Shown piece after piece: positions 52,606 through 62,229 of a stretch of DNA of 64,000 nt. This DNA is from Micrasema longulum (Eukaryota; Arthropoda; Insecta; Trichoptera; Brachycentridae), in assembly GCA_022494885.1 (NCBI GenBank), contig JAGVSM010000216.1, positions 1 through 64,000 of the forward strand, in the 5' to 3' direction. Every line of letters begins with the position of its first letter. Within the stretch, counting starts at the first letter, position 1. Both the position numbers and the translations under genes were made by a program. Under the pieces are notes generated by a model. The model had not been told where the DNA came from, searched no databases, and worked only from the letters and a program-made list of their open reading frames with translations.

Positions 52606-53568
52606 TAAATATTTATTATTGACTGATATTTCGCGGAATTTACGGATGCTGTTTGACATGCGAGAGTCCTGGATGGCAATAGGGTCTCCTGGAGGCATCT
52701 GATGATAAAAATGTACGTAATAAATGTAAACGAAAATTGTTAACGTTTTTTATTTAATCTAAAAATTAACACCAAAATTAAAATAAAATAATAAAAATCA
52801 CGCGTCACTCGAAATAATATTTTTTTCACTACAAGATGTTGTATTTGCTGTTACGTTAATATTGTTATATTTGATACAAACCTTTAGAATGGAATTTCAA
52901 GTCGAAGAAAGTGAGGATTATCTTTACCTTCTTCTGTTCGCGTTCAATTAAGGGATGAAAAAACAATGAAAACAACTTATGTTGACACTTAATACAATAA
53001 ACTAACTACAGGCTTAAATTAATATCCATACAGAGTTTCAAGCCTGAAGTCGGACACATTTCGAAACCTTCCTGATGTCATATTTACCTTTTGTATACGA
53101 GCTTAACCCAGCAATGCTTTGCTTTTACTAGATTTGAGTATATACTCGTTTATAGATTAGATATATATATAGAACAATAAAGTTTATATATAGAATACAA
53201 TCTAAAGCTGTACAACAAAAATAAAAAAATATTGTATCTTGAAAGAGTGTAAAAACCGTTCGGATACACGTAAGAGATGATGTAACTTTTCGTTTGTAAA
53301 TAGGTACTTAGGTACATGTTTATGTTTGAATTCCATAACTTCAAATAATTAATAATCAACCAAATATTTTTTTTTTTTGCAAATATCAAACTCTGTTTTT
53401 CTCACCAACAGGGGTGCACTTTATTCAGGAATGCTATTTTCGAAATTGTTCTTAATGTCAGTTTATATTATTTTAGTATTACCAAAAATCCAGCCAAAAG
53501 AAATAAATGGTAGAAACCATAAGGAATTTAAGGCAATAATTTGATTGGGATCTAATAAAACGAATGTT
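52606..53568. other. No gene; small LINE family H remnant
   Basis: 52660-52705 (GGATGGCAATAGGGTCTCCT) matches the family H fragments at 47.1 and 48.3 kb. The remainder shows only short frames. Confidence 0.45.
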
Positions 53569-53826
53569 AAACTTATAATTAGAAATCAAACACTGATTTG
53601 AGTCTACTGAATACTTTATTTTATTTTTACAAATATAAACATATAAAAATAAAACTTCGTGACAATTGTTTCGCCTTATTAGGGCATTTTCAAAACATTC
53701 GTTTGAAAATGCCCTAATAAGGCGAAACAATTGTCACGAAGTTTTATTTTTTTATATGTTATTTGTAAAAATAAAATAAAGTATTCAGTAGACTCAAATC
53801 AGTGTTTGATTTCTAATTATAAGTTT
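53569..53826. mobile_element. 258-bp palindrome, inverted Penelope-type terminal repeats
   Basis: Left arm 53569-53694 and right arm 53702-53826 are inverted copies over about 125 bp with very few changes (AAACTTATAATTAGAAATCA; TTATTAGGGCATTTTCAAA), separated by ACATTCG. The arms hold a hammerhead-like motif, which ties the palindrome to Penelope-type termini. No ORF of the element remains. Confidence 0.8.
53698..53740 (+). ncRNA. Hammerhead-like motif in the palindrome
   Basis: TTCGT (helix I 5' side), TTGAAAA, stem GCC/GGC with loop CTAATAA, GAAA, the self-complementary CAATTG, UC, then ACGAA (helix I 3' side). Helices I, II and III can all form. The first core box differs from CUGANGA at two positions (C to T, G to A), so cleavage is unlikely. 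The inverted arm holds the same motif on the minus strand. Confidence 0.6.
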
Positions 53827-54615
53827 AAATATGGAGTTCTACAAAATAAACACCAAATCAATCAATAAAACGAATGTTGTCTGTAAACATTCAAAAACAT
53901 TTTTTTATACCAAAAAAAATTACGACTCAAGTTTTTTTTATGCATTCTCGGCGAGTGCAGCTTTGGTGAACGATGAAAAAAATATTTTCACTCTTAGCTT
54001 TTTCTCTACTTAATAAATTGAAGATTTTAAGAGCTATAAATCTGCTTATGATAAAGATCTACATTTCGCTGAAAACCGCACGTAAATTGCCCCAGCAGTT
54101 ATTCAGTCTATCGAGGACATACATACAAACATTGCCTTTTAGATATATAGACGGGTAAGTTTTTTTTTTCTAAAATAAATCTTATCACGTTTCACTGAAC
54201 AGTAAATAGTAAAAAAAAAAAAAAATAGTTGAATCTATATTGTTCTGTTAAGCTAAAAATGTTTGTTTTGTTTAAAATAAAATAGTTTCTACACTATTAA
54301 CATTTTTACAATATTTTTATTGTTATCAAGTTTCCTAATCACAATTAACAATACTTTGAAGTTTTAATTAAACCCCTCGTCAGTAGTTATTGCGTGTATT
54401 TACTTGCGTAGCTAAAACCCATTTGATCATCTCCCCCTGTAGTTAATTAATCACTTAAACTATAATTAATTGAATCCATTGTCAACTCAGTCACGGTTGA
54501 TCGTAATATTGACATACGGATCCCAATATAAACTAAATGCCTATATGTTATTACATAGTGGTACATTATGTATTGTACCAGCTATTTCAAGTAGTGTACC
54601 AACTACGAGTAGGTA
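53827..54615. other. No recognisable feature
   Basis: Two 60-codon plus frames without recognisable domains; AT-rich. Confidence 0.4.
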
Positions 54616-54621
54616 TATACT

Positions 54622-54872
54622 TCTTCTTCTTTTCCGGTGCCTTGTCAGGTCTTGACGTTGGCTACCACTGCAGCAAAAGCATTTCAGTTCTGTGCTACTT
54701 TTATATTCCGCGGCCAGAACGACTGCTAATTGATGCACTCGTCGTAGTGATTCCTGCTAAAATATGACTAAAGTGGTTTCCCATTGCCGTCTCTGGTGGA
54801 TTTTTCTGTCGGGGTTACCTTCCCTTAGCTGGTTAGTTACGGTTTGAAGGCGCCATAAACTAGCCTTTCAGC
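54622..54872 (+). repeat. Unclassified repeat E, copy 1
   Basis: TTCCGGTGCCTTGTCAGGTC, GACGTTGGC, GTGGTTTCCCATTGCCGTCT and AAGGCGCCATAAACTAGCCT follow the same order at 60945-61145. It is non-coding and the class is unknown. Confidence 0.55.
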
Positions 54873-55002
54873 AGTAAGTTTTTACCAAAAAATACACAGA
54901 AGTTATGTATATATATTAAATTATCAACATTAAAGTAAATCAACAATTGCCACCTTTAAAATAATCAGTAATCAGTAGCTCAATCACAAATCCCATTCTG
55001 AC

Positions 55003-57440
55003 ATGGTGGAAAAAGTATCGGTAGTTTCTAACTCTATTTTCATCTGCGGAGACTATAACTTGCCTAAAGTAACTTGGATCAACGACAATGAAGGCGTTAA
55101 TGTGGCAAACCCCATATCTGTAAATGCTTCTCTAATTGTTAACATTTTCTCATATTTAAACATGTTCCAATTGAATTCTATACTTAACTGCTCAAACTAT
55201 TGCCTTGATCTAATCTTTAGCAATAATTCTAATTCTACTGTCATTGAATCCATTGATCCATTATTACCAGTCGATAAACATCACCCTCCACTTTCTGGAG
55301 ATATTTGCCATTCATTTTCTAATAACTTACTCAAACCTAATGACTTATTATATCTTAAATTTAAAGATGGTGATTATGCTGGCCTCAGTCAATATCTTTC
55401 AGAAATTGATTGGAACAGTATTCTAAGCAATTCTCACATAAATGATGCAGTCATCTTATTTAATGATAAAGTCGCAATTGGGATGGAACAATTTATCCCA
55501 AAAGGAAATTTTATTCAACCTAAGTTTCCAAAATGGTTTAGCTCTGATTTAAAGACTCTGATTTTGAAAAAGAAAAGGATCCACAAACTTTATAAACAAA
55601 CTGGGAATCTCAAATTTTATCAACAATTTTCTCAACTAAGAGAACTTGCGAAGTCTGAATCATCCAATTGTTATAGATCATACATCAATGAAACTGAAAC
55701 AATGTTGTCCATAAATCCCAAAAAGTTTTGGAGTTTTGTTTCTAATAAGCGTTTCAATAACGATCTGCCAATAAGTATGTTTCTTAAAGATAAACACGCA
55801 TCTAATGGTACCGACATAGCTAATCTTTTTGCAACGCATTTTTCTTCAGTATATGTTAATAATTCTTCCAATGTTAATTCCTTATTTAGCTATACTAATA
55901 CTGTAGACCTGAATAATTGTGAAGTGTCAGCTGAGGATGTCAGAATCGCTCTAAGTAAACTTGGTAATGGTAAATGTATTGGTCCAGATGGTATTCCTGA
56001 AATACTACTATCAAATTGTAAATCTAGTCTTGCCAAGCCTCTGTCTTTACTGTTTAATATGTCTTTAACAACGAGTGTATTTCCTGATATTTGGAAAATT
56101 TCTATAATAAGACTGATATTCAAATCTGGTGATAAATCTAACGTAACTAACTATAGACCCATTTCAATGATATCTCCTGTACCTAAACTATTCGAATCAA
56201 TTATTACAAAAAAAATAACACCTATATTTAAAAATGTGCTGATTGAGGAGCAGCATGGATTTGGGACAGCCAAATCAACGACGACCAATTTGCTTTCTTT
56301 TACTGATACTATTTTTACAGCGTTCGAGAATAATCTTCAAGCTGATGTACTGTATACAGACTTCTCCAAGGCCTTTGACAAAGTTGATCAAAACATTTTA
56401 TGTGCTAAACTTCGTGCTGTAGGCATTAGAGATCCCTTTTTATCGTTTTTAAAATCCTACCTCTCACATAGAAAACAAAGTGTAAAAATCAATAACTTCA
56501 TATCAAATAGCTTCCTAGTAACTTTTGGTGTACCACAGGGTGCCCACTTGGCCCCTCTTCTATTTAATCTGTTTGTTAATGATGCTGCTAATGTTTTTTC
56601 TTTTACAAAATTCTGGCTTTTTGCTGACGATAACAAGATACTTAAGCGAATTAAAAATATTGATGACTGTGTCAGACTCCAAGAAGACATAAATGCTTTT
56701 CATACTTGGTGCAAAACTAATAACATGGAACTTAACATCGATAAATGCAAAATTATTTCATACCATAAATGTAAACATCCTTTTATTTTTGATTATAAAC
56801 TTAATGGCCAAGTTCTTTCGATTGTCACCACTATAAGAGATCTTGGAGTGATCCTAGATAATAAACTCACTTTTCTGGAACACTTTGATAATATAGTAAA
56901 CAGATCCTTAAAAATTTTAGGCTTTATTAATAGAACTATGTCTGATTTCCAAAGTATGCTTACACTTAAAACACTTTATTGCTCTTTAGTTCGCCCTATT
57001 CTTGAATATGCATCTGTAATCTGGTCCCCTCTTTATGCTGTTCATATCAAGCGCCTTGAATCAGTTCAACATCGTTTTATAAGAAAAATTGCATGGAAGA
57101 TGGATTGGAAAGAGGAGACTATTCATATTCTGATATGGAGAGGTTTTTAAGCATATCAAGTCTTGAAAAACGCAGATGCATTGCAGATATAATCTGCATG
57201 TATAAAATTATGAACTGTCTCATTGATGCCCCTGAAATTTTGCAAAAGATTCTTTTTAATGTTCCCACCCGTAGACTAAGAAATAATGAAATGCTTTTCC
57301 TCGGTCACTATAGGACCAATTATGGTGCACAGTCGCCTTTGCCCAGAATGATCAGGCGGGTGAACGATCATCAAGATCTTGATTATTATGGTGTAAGGAT
57401 GTCTTTCTTTACAAATCAGCTAAAGAATCTGTATAGTTAG
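55003..57440 (+). pseudogene. CR1-superfamily LINE ORF2, 5' truncated, one frameshift
   Basis: This is the longest reading frame of the window: 715 codons to 57150, continued one frame over at 57093-57440. Residues 13-25 (FICGDYNLPKVTW) are the last third of the apurinic-type endonuclease; the rest of that domain is missing. The reverse transcriptase follows: GKCIGPDGIP, NYRPISMISPVPKLFE, EEQHGF, motif A TDFSKAFDKVD with Asp453, GVPQGAHLAPLLFN (509-522), and motif C FADD with Asp542-Asp543. Then KTNNMELNIDKCK and IRDLGVILDNKLTF, and the C-terminal block LESVQHRFIRKIAWKM. Past the frameshift near 57095: ISSLEKRRCIADIICMYKIM and RTNYGAQSPLPRM. It has an intact catalytic core but cannot encode a full protein. 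Confidence 0.9.
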
Positions 57441-57595
57441 CCTATGCTTTTTACTTAATCTAAAAAATCTATCATCTGTCTTTGCTGCTTATTTCTGTTC
57501 CTTATATTTTTTATTCCTTTGTAAAAATTTCTTTTAATTGTAATGTTTATAATGGACTTTGTCCGTAAATAAATAAATAAATAAATAAATAAACT
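57441..57595 (+). repeat. 3' UTR and (TAAA)n tail of the 55-kb LINE
   Basis: The short stem-loop TGGACTTTGTCCG (57553-57567) stands directly before six TAAA-type repeats ending near 57593. Confidence 0.8.
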
Positions 57596-57995
57596 ATCGA
57601 CGTGCTAAAAAACATCCTAAGCATTTGAGCGATCACAATGAACAATATTGAACATGCTCATGTTTTCGCAGTCATCTCTATGTCAACGCTCGAGTCGGTT
57701 TGATTTTTGTTTTTCTCGTAAATAAATACAGTTCACTGGCGAAAAATTATCGTTTACTATAAAAAATAATACAATTTATTGCATTTGCAAAACAGTAAGG
57801 AGTATCCAATACAAAAAATGAATATTAAATTACAATTACTGTGGCGACTGCTTTTCTTAACATGGCTTGCCAACCGCCGGCTAAATGCAATAAATAGCAT
57901 GATAAATAATAAATAAATAAATAAAAATAGCAGTTTTGGAATATTTTCCATATTTACACCGGTGAAATTCGAATATGAGATTGCACAGCAGGATT
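57596..57995. other. Possible further LINE 3' end; otherwise featureless
   Basis: GGCTTGCCAACCGCCGGCTA precedes GATAAATAATAAATAAATAA near 57905, resembling a plus-strand 3' end. Confidence 0.4.
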
Positions 57996-58004
57996 ATCGA
58001 CATG

Positions 58005-58110
58005 TTTTTTTATTTATTTATAAATTATAAAACACTAAGTATTTTACAAGTATAATACGTTGAATTACATCCCCAGAAGTTACAACAACTCAATTCGGGA
58101 CATAAATAAT
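58005..58110 (-). repeat. LINE-type 3' end, minus orientation
   Basis: TTTTTTTATTTATTTATAAA (inverted tail) and CCAGAAGTTACAACAACTCA with TCGGGAC; partner of 6440-6620. Confidence 0.5.
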
Positions 58111-58289
58111 ATTAACATTTAGAAAATAACACATATTGAGAACAACAATGAAACAAAGCAAGTTTAGCACCTTTATAACTAAATATAGCACAACAATATA
58201 TACGCCAAAAAGCTTTTCTTACACAAGCAGCATAAATATATATATAAAAAAAACGCTTTTAAGAATAAAAAAAAGTAGTAAATCTACTA

Positions 58290-58762
58290 AGGGAGATAAG
58301 GTCATTAACATCACATGCAATGCAGATGATGCTGCCATAGTGATGATGAAAACATATCCATCTCAGTTAGTAAACATCTGGATGCCTAAGAAATGTCGTA
58401 TGGTACAATTAACACATGATTATTGGAAACATAATTCGGATATATAAAACGTCTGTCAGACCAAATCATGGTGTATACAACAAAGGCGAGGATAGATAGA
58501 GAGAAAATAAAAAATACGAAAAACCTAGTAGAAAAACTAAATAGAAAAACCACATAACTGCTCAGAACGTCAGAGATGAAAATACTAAAGGCAATCGCAG
58601 GGAAACCCAAAAGAGGCAGAATCTAGAGTCAAGAAGTTAGACGGATTTGCGATACCCATTGCATAGTAAATAGATTATGGAGAGATTACGTCAATAATTC
58701 CATTATGGACAGCTCCAAAATCCCCTATACCATTGCCCATGAAATCCCGGCCGTGTATTAAC
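58290..58762 (+). pseudogene. RTE-like LINE, catalytic C motif and C-terminus, badly decayed
   Basis: Residues DKVINITCNADDAAIVMM at 58296-58350 contain the ADD of reverse transcriptase motif C ('..I...CYADDAAL'). The following pattern, in changing frames, includes TSVRPNHGVYNKG, RDENTKGNRRETQKRQNLES and RLWRDYVNNSIMDSSKIPYT, close to the 'RP...YG.E', 'G......RS..IR' and 'W...R...WN.HI.RM' series. Several stops are present. A 103-codon frame (58136-58447) covers only the first part. Confidence 0.6.
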
Positions 58763-58769
58763 AATCCTA

Positions 58770-59390
58770 TAATATTAAGTGTTCAAGGATGTTCCATTGT
58801 GATCGCGAATACGATAAACAACCATGGTGAGAAATTGTTATCACGTCGTTTATTAGCACGCCGATAGTTATTTGTGATTAAGCTACAGCATCGGATATAA
58901 TACACTTATGCCAACGTTTTTCGATGGAATGTTTTCGACTTTCGACAAATGATAAACAATAAATACATTAGTTTTTTAATATTACGAACAAGAATCTAAT
59001 TACGTATTTGACCAGTTATGATTTTTAAAACACCGTAAGATTATTCTAGTGCTGTGGGTGTTTTCTGCAAATTGAAAAATGCCGTTTTCGTGATCGACAC
59101 TATTTTCAAAAGGTGATTATAAAAGTTTTTTGTAAGAAAGCGACCTGGTAGTTTTTAGCAGAACATAAAATAGACCTTACTGCAGGCGATAACACCGAAA
59201 TATCATTTTTCCAAAATTGTGGACTGGCTGCATTCTGCATAACTACGTTTAATTAATTAGCGTCCTTAGAATCGGTAGGCGAAAATGATTTTTTTTGGTA
59301 AAATAAAAAAGTATTAGCGTTCTTATGATTTACCCAAATATTTCAATTTCGGAAGCATTTTTAACAAGTTGAAAATAACTATTTTCAAGG
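58770..59390. other. No recognisable feature
   Basis: No motif or repeat partner noticed. Confidence 0.4.
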
Positions 59391-59397
59391 TTTAGAA

Positions 59398-59470
59398 ACC
59401 GGGCTTTGAATCTCGGATCTTTGATCCGTGAGTCCGCGACACTAGCCACAGGACCACAACCCGGTAAATT
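59398..59470 (-). repeat. tRNA-like SINE head, isolated
   Basis: On the minus strand CCGGGTTGTGGTCCTGTGGC with TAGTG is A-box-like, and GATCCGAGATTCAAAGCCCG B-box-like. CCGGG/CCCGG at the ends may pair. The anticodon arm is not convincing. Confidence 0.45.
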
Positions 59471-59699
59471 ATAACACCAGATCAATTTGACAATTTTAAT
59501 CTTACTATCTTGTCAGTACACAAATACTCTCGAACCACCTAGTACATATGTACGCATGTATATGTTTATACATACCTGTAGACATTAGCATAATAAAATA
59601 GTTCGTCTGTCGCGTTTACCTGCCTCTTGGAACAAAACAGAGCGAAGTAAATAAAATTAAAAAATAACAAGAAAATATCGAAATTATCGTCCCAAGGTG

Positions 59700-59790
59700 A
59701 CACGAATCCCCTCCCTGCCTTCCCTCTCCCCCCCCCCCTCGTCCCATCCGGTGACTGTCCCTCTCCCCCTTCCTCCCCGGCGCACTCCTC
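59700..59790. repeat. Polypyrimidine-rich stretch
   Basis: CCCTCTCCCCCCCCCCCTCG and TCCCTCTCCCCCTTCCTCCC. Frames of 70-124 codons in both directions across it are low-complexity artefacts. Confidence 0.75.
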
Positions 59791-60205
59791 TGCCTAACCT
59801 TTGCTCGGCACAGACATACATAGGTGCCCAAACTGTGTTCATTGTGTGGATTATTGCTTCTGCCGAACCAATGGATTTCAAATGTTTTAATATCAATGTC
59901 TTACAAAAAATATATGCTATAATGCAAGAACCATGCAAATGTTGTAGGAGCCTCAAACTGGTGAGGTTATTTACCGGTCGCCTTAGTGAAATTGGTCGCG
60001 TAAAGAAGTCTGAAAGGTTGATAAAAGCTGACACATGGCAAACCCTTATTTTTGTTGGAATTTTTTTTTAGAATGATTTTTAAAGCTCTGGTAATTATTT
60101 TTATTATATTACCACTTCTTTTAAGGCCTTTTTTTATGATTATATTTATAATTTTTATTTATTTATTATTTTTAAATTTTGGTGACCATTTAAAAAAAAA
60201 CAACA
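59791..60205. other. No recognisable feature
   Basis: Part of a 124-codon plus frame (59697-60071) has a CKCCRSLKLVRLF stretch, but I see no domain. Confidence 0.35.
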
Positions 60206-60209
60206 AAAT

Positions 60210-60250
60210 AATGTTTCCTCACGGGAGTGTCCTGTCCCGAGGGAAACATT
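60210..60250 (+). repeat. Imperfect hairpin
   Basis: AATGTTTCCTCACGGGA and TCCCGAGGGAAACATT pair with one bulge around GTGTCCTG. It may be the terminal hairpin of a LINE tail. Confidence 0.6.
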
Positions 60251-60429
60251 TTACACTATTTTAAAACGTGCTCTTAATACATGTTAAGTCAAACATTACT
60301 TTTATTTATATCCTTAATTTTTGTTTTTTTACTACTTGGAAATTAATTTCATTAATTAACATATTTCCATAAATTTAACTTTTTTTTTTTATATTTTACA
60401 AACCTCCTTTTTACGTCTAGTAAATAAAC

Positions 60430-60500
60430 TATAACTCTCCAAAAAAGAGACTAGCTCTTGTGCTTGGAGAGGGACTTGAACTGTTATAGTTATTTATTTG
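60430..60500 (+). repeat. LINE-type 3' end with CTTGGAGAG block
   Basis: GAGACTAGCTCTTGTGCTTG and GAGGGACTTGAACTGTTATA; partner of 4130-4310. Confidence 0.5.
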
Positions 60501-60840
60501 AATTTATAAAATTTTAATACCATATTTATTATTAATTATTAAATACGCTCAGAGGGTTTTAACATGACAGGTACAAAATTAAAAATCAAGTGTTTCATAT
60601 TTATCCTTTATAAATTTACAAATAAAAACATGTTTTTGACGTATATTAGCTAAATATTACATAAAATTGTGTTTTTGGCTACTAAAATTATATATTTTTT
60701 TACTCTCTTGGAACAGGGTTATATTTTTCGTTAGACAGTCAATGAAACTTTATAATACTACAAAAAAAATTACCGAAAAGATAAATAAACAAGTTTATTT
60801 ATTTTTGTAAAAAAATAAGTTTGAATCATTAGAATTTGAG
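60501..60840. other. No recognisable feature
   Basis: AT-rich only. Confidence 0.4.
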
Positions 60841-60844
60841 CCAT

Positions 60845-60925
60845 TTAGTCAAAAACACTTGTCCGGGATTCTGGTTCTATTTCACGCACAGAACTGTATT
60901 ATTCATCCGCCCGGACACGAAATAC
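60845..60925 (-). repeat. Module F alone, minus orientation
   Basis: CTTGTCCGGGATTCTGGTTC, ACGCACAGAACTGTATTATT and CATCCGCCCGGACAC are the inverted module F, here without a tRNA-like head. Confidence 0.65.
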
Positions 60926-60944
60926 ATTACGTACGTATCTTTTT

Positions 60945-61145
60945 TCTGTGCCATGTCAGGTGTCAGGTCCCCCCGACGTTGGCGATCTCTACAGCCAAAT
61001 ACATCTCTGAACGGATTCTTAAATCTCCTTATTGGATGTCCTGGGAAAAAATAGCCAGAATGGTTTCTCGTTGCCTTCTCTGGTAGATTTTTCCGTTGAT
61101 TGGTTGGTTCTGGTTTGGAGGCGCCAGAAACTCACCTTTCATCCT
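60945..61145 (+). repeat. Unclassified repeat E, copy 2
   Basis: GTGCCATGTCAGGTGTCAGG, CCCCGACGTTGGCG, TGGTTTCTCGTTGCCTTCTC and TTGGAGGCGCCAGAAACTCA match 54622-54872. Confidence 0.55.
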
Positions 61146-61740
61146 CTCGATATCTGTTGTGATCATGCCATTACGAGTGTGCTATTGCCAAGGGTTAGCA
61201 ACGTGAACAATAACGAGTTAGACCAGTCATTAGCTTTGGTAGTGGAATACAACTGGGCGTGTACAGCATTTTATAAAATCACACCCTCCAGCAAGATGTG
61301 ATTCAGTTTACCCCTACTGACAATTCAAACCCCATTCACGTGTACATAAACTACTTCTATTTGTAAAATCATGATAGGAGACGGAATATGGAAGTTCCTT
61401 TGAAATAATGCATTATTTTACCACTCAGATCATTGTTACTTCGAGAGCAGAAGATATTGATTCCCTTCTAAATCATTATTTTCTTACTTGACGAAGTTTG
61501 AGAATGTTGGCATTTGATAACTTCTCCCCCTCCCCTGCCTCTTGCAAAACGGTCATGAGTCTTAACTCAACAAAACGTCACTCCGCAGCTCGCAGTCCGA
61601 CTGCTGTTAACTTCAGACTAATTAGCTTGTCAATGTCATATTTACACGACTCGCATGTGAGATGATTATTATATCCATTTACTATCAAGAATCCAATAAA
61701 TGGATTCATTAGGTAAATAAATAACATTTGAATTACGTAG
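61146..61740. other. No recognisable feature
   Basis: No motif or repeat partner noticed. Confidence 0.4.
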
Positions 61741-61744
61741 ATAT

Positions 61745-61830
61745 GTATGTACTTCAACAGAGATGAAGGCCTTTTTAGTGGAAAGAATATAGGGGTCTCG
61801 AACGTTAACATTCATATCCTGTAATAATAA
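61745..61830 (-). repeat. Family A fragment, minus
   Basis: ACTTCAACAGAGATGAAGGC and GGAAAGAATATAGGGGTCTC. Confidence 0.5.
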
Positions 61831-61909
61831 CCTCTTATATTGATATTATACACTTCCATAGACACATAAAACAAAATATTACTGGACGTGTAATTTTTAT
61901 TTCTTTTTC

Positions 61910-62226
61910 TTTATCCACATTTGTTTCTAAGTGCAGCATGTGGACATCACCAGACCCTATCACTAGCCAGCATTATTGCCTCCTCACACGTCAATCCCGC
62001 GACCCTTAGTTCCGCAAATAAAGCCTAAAGATGGCGGAGCCCCCTGGTGTGAAGAAGATTCAACATGGGCTCTCCTGAGGCACCACAGCACGTGTCCAAG
62101 CAAGGTCCACCGCTGCACCCTCAAAAGTCTCGTTAAAGGAGGTTGCAGCGTCCGTTCTCGGTCTTTATTAATCGGACTAATGTTAGCAATAAAATCGTAC
62201 CACTGTATACCTAATATTCTCCTCAA
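61910..62226 (-). pseudogene. LINE C-terminal fragment, family H, copy 3
   Basis: The minus frame reads MRRILGIQWYDFIANI, VQRWTLLGHVLWCLRRAH and, after frame change, RGIDVCEEAI-type sequence. 'R.ILGI.W.D......I', 'QRR..LFGHVLRMP' is a common LINE C-terminal series. The tail GGTGATGTCCACATGCTGCA (inverted) matches 47170 and 48370. Confidence 0.68.
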
Positions 62227-62229
62227 ACA

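Noticed and set aside
52995..53100. Another hammerhead (CCTGAAGTCGG ... CGAAACCTTC)
   Set aside because: First box reads CTGAAGT instead of CUGANGA, no GUH triplet after GAAAC and no pairing for helix I.
59616..60071. Overlapping 71-124 codon ORFs on both strands
   Set aside because: They cross the polypyrimidine stretch; Gly/Arg- or Pro/Ser-rich low-complexity translations.
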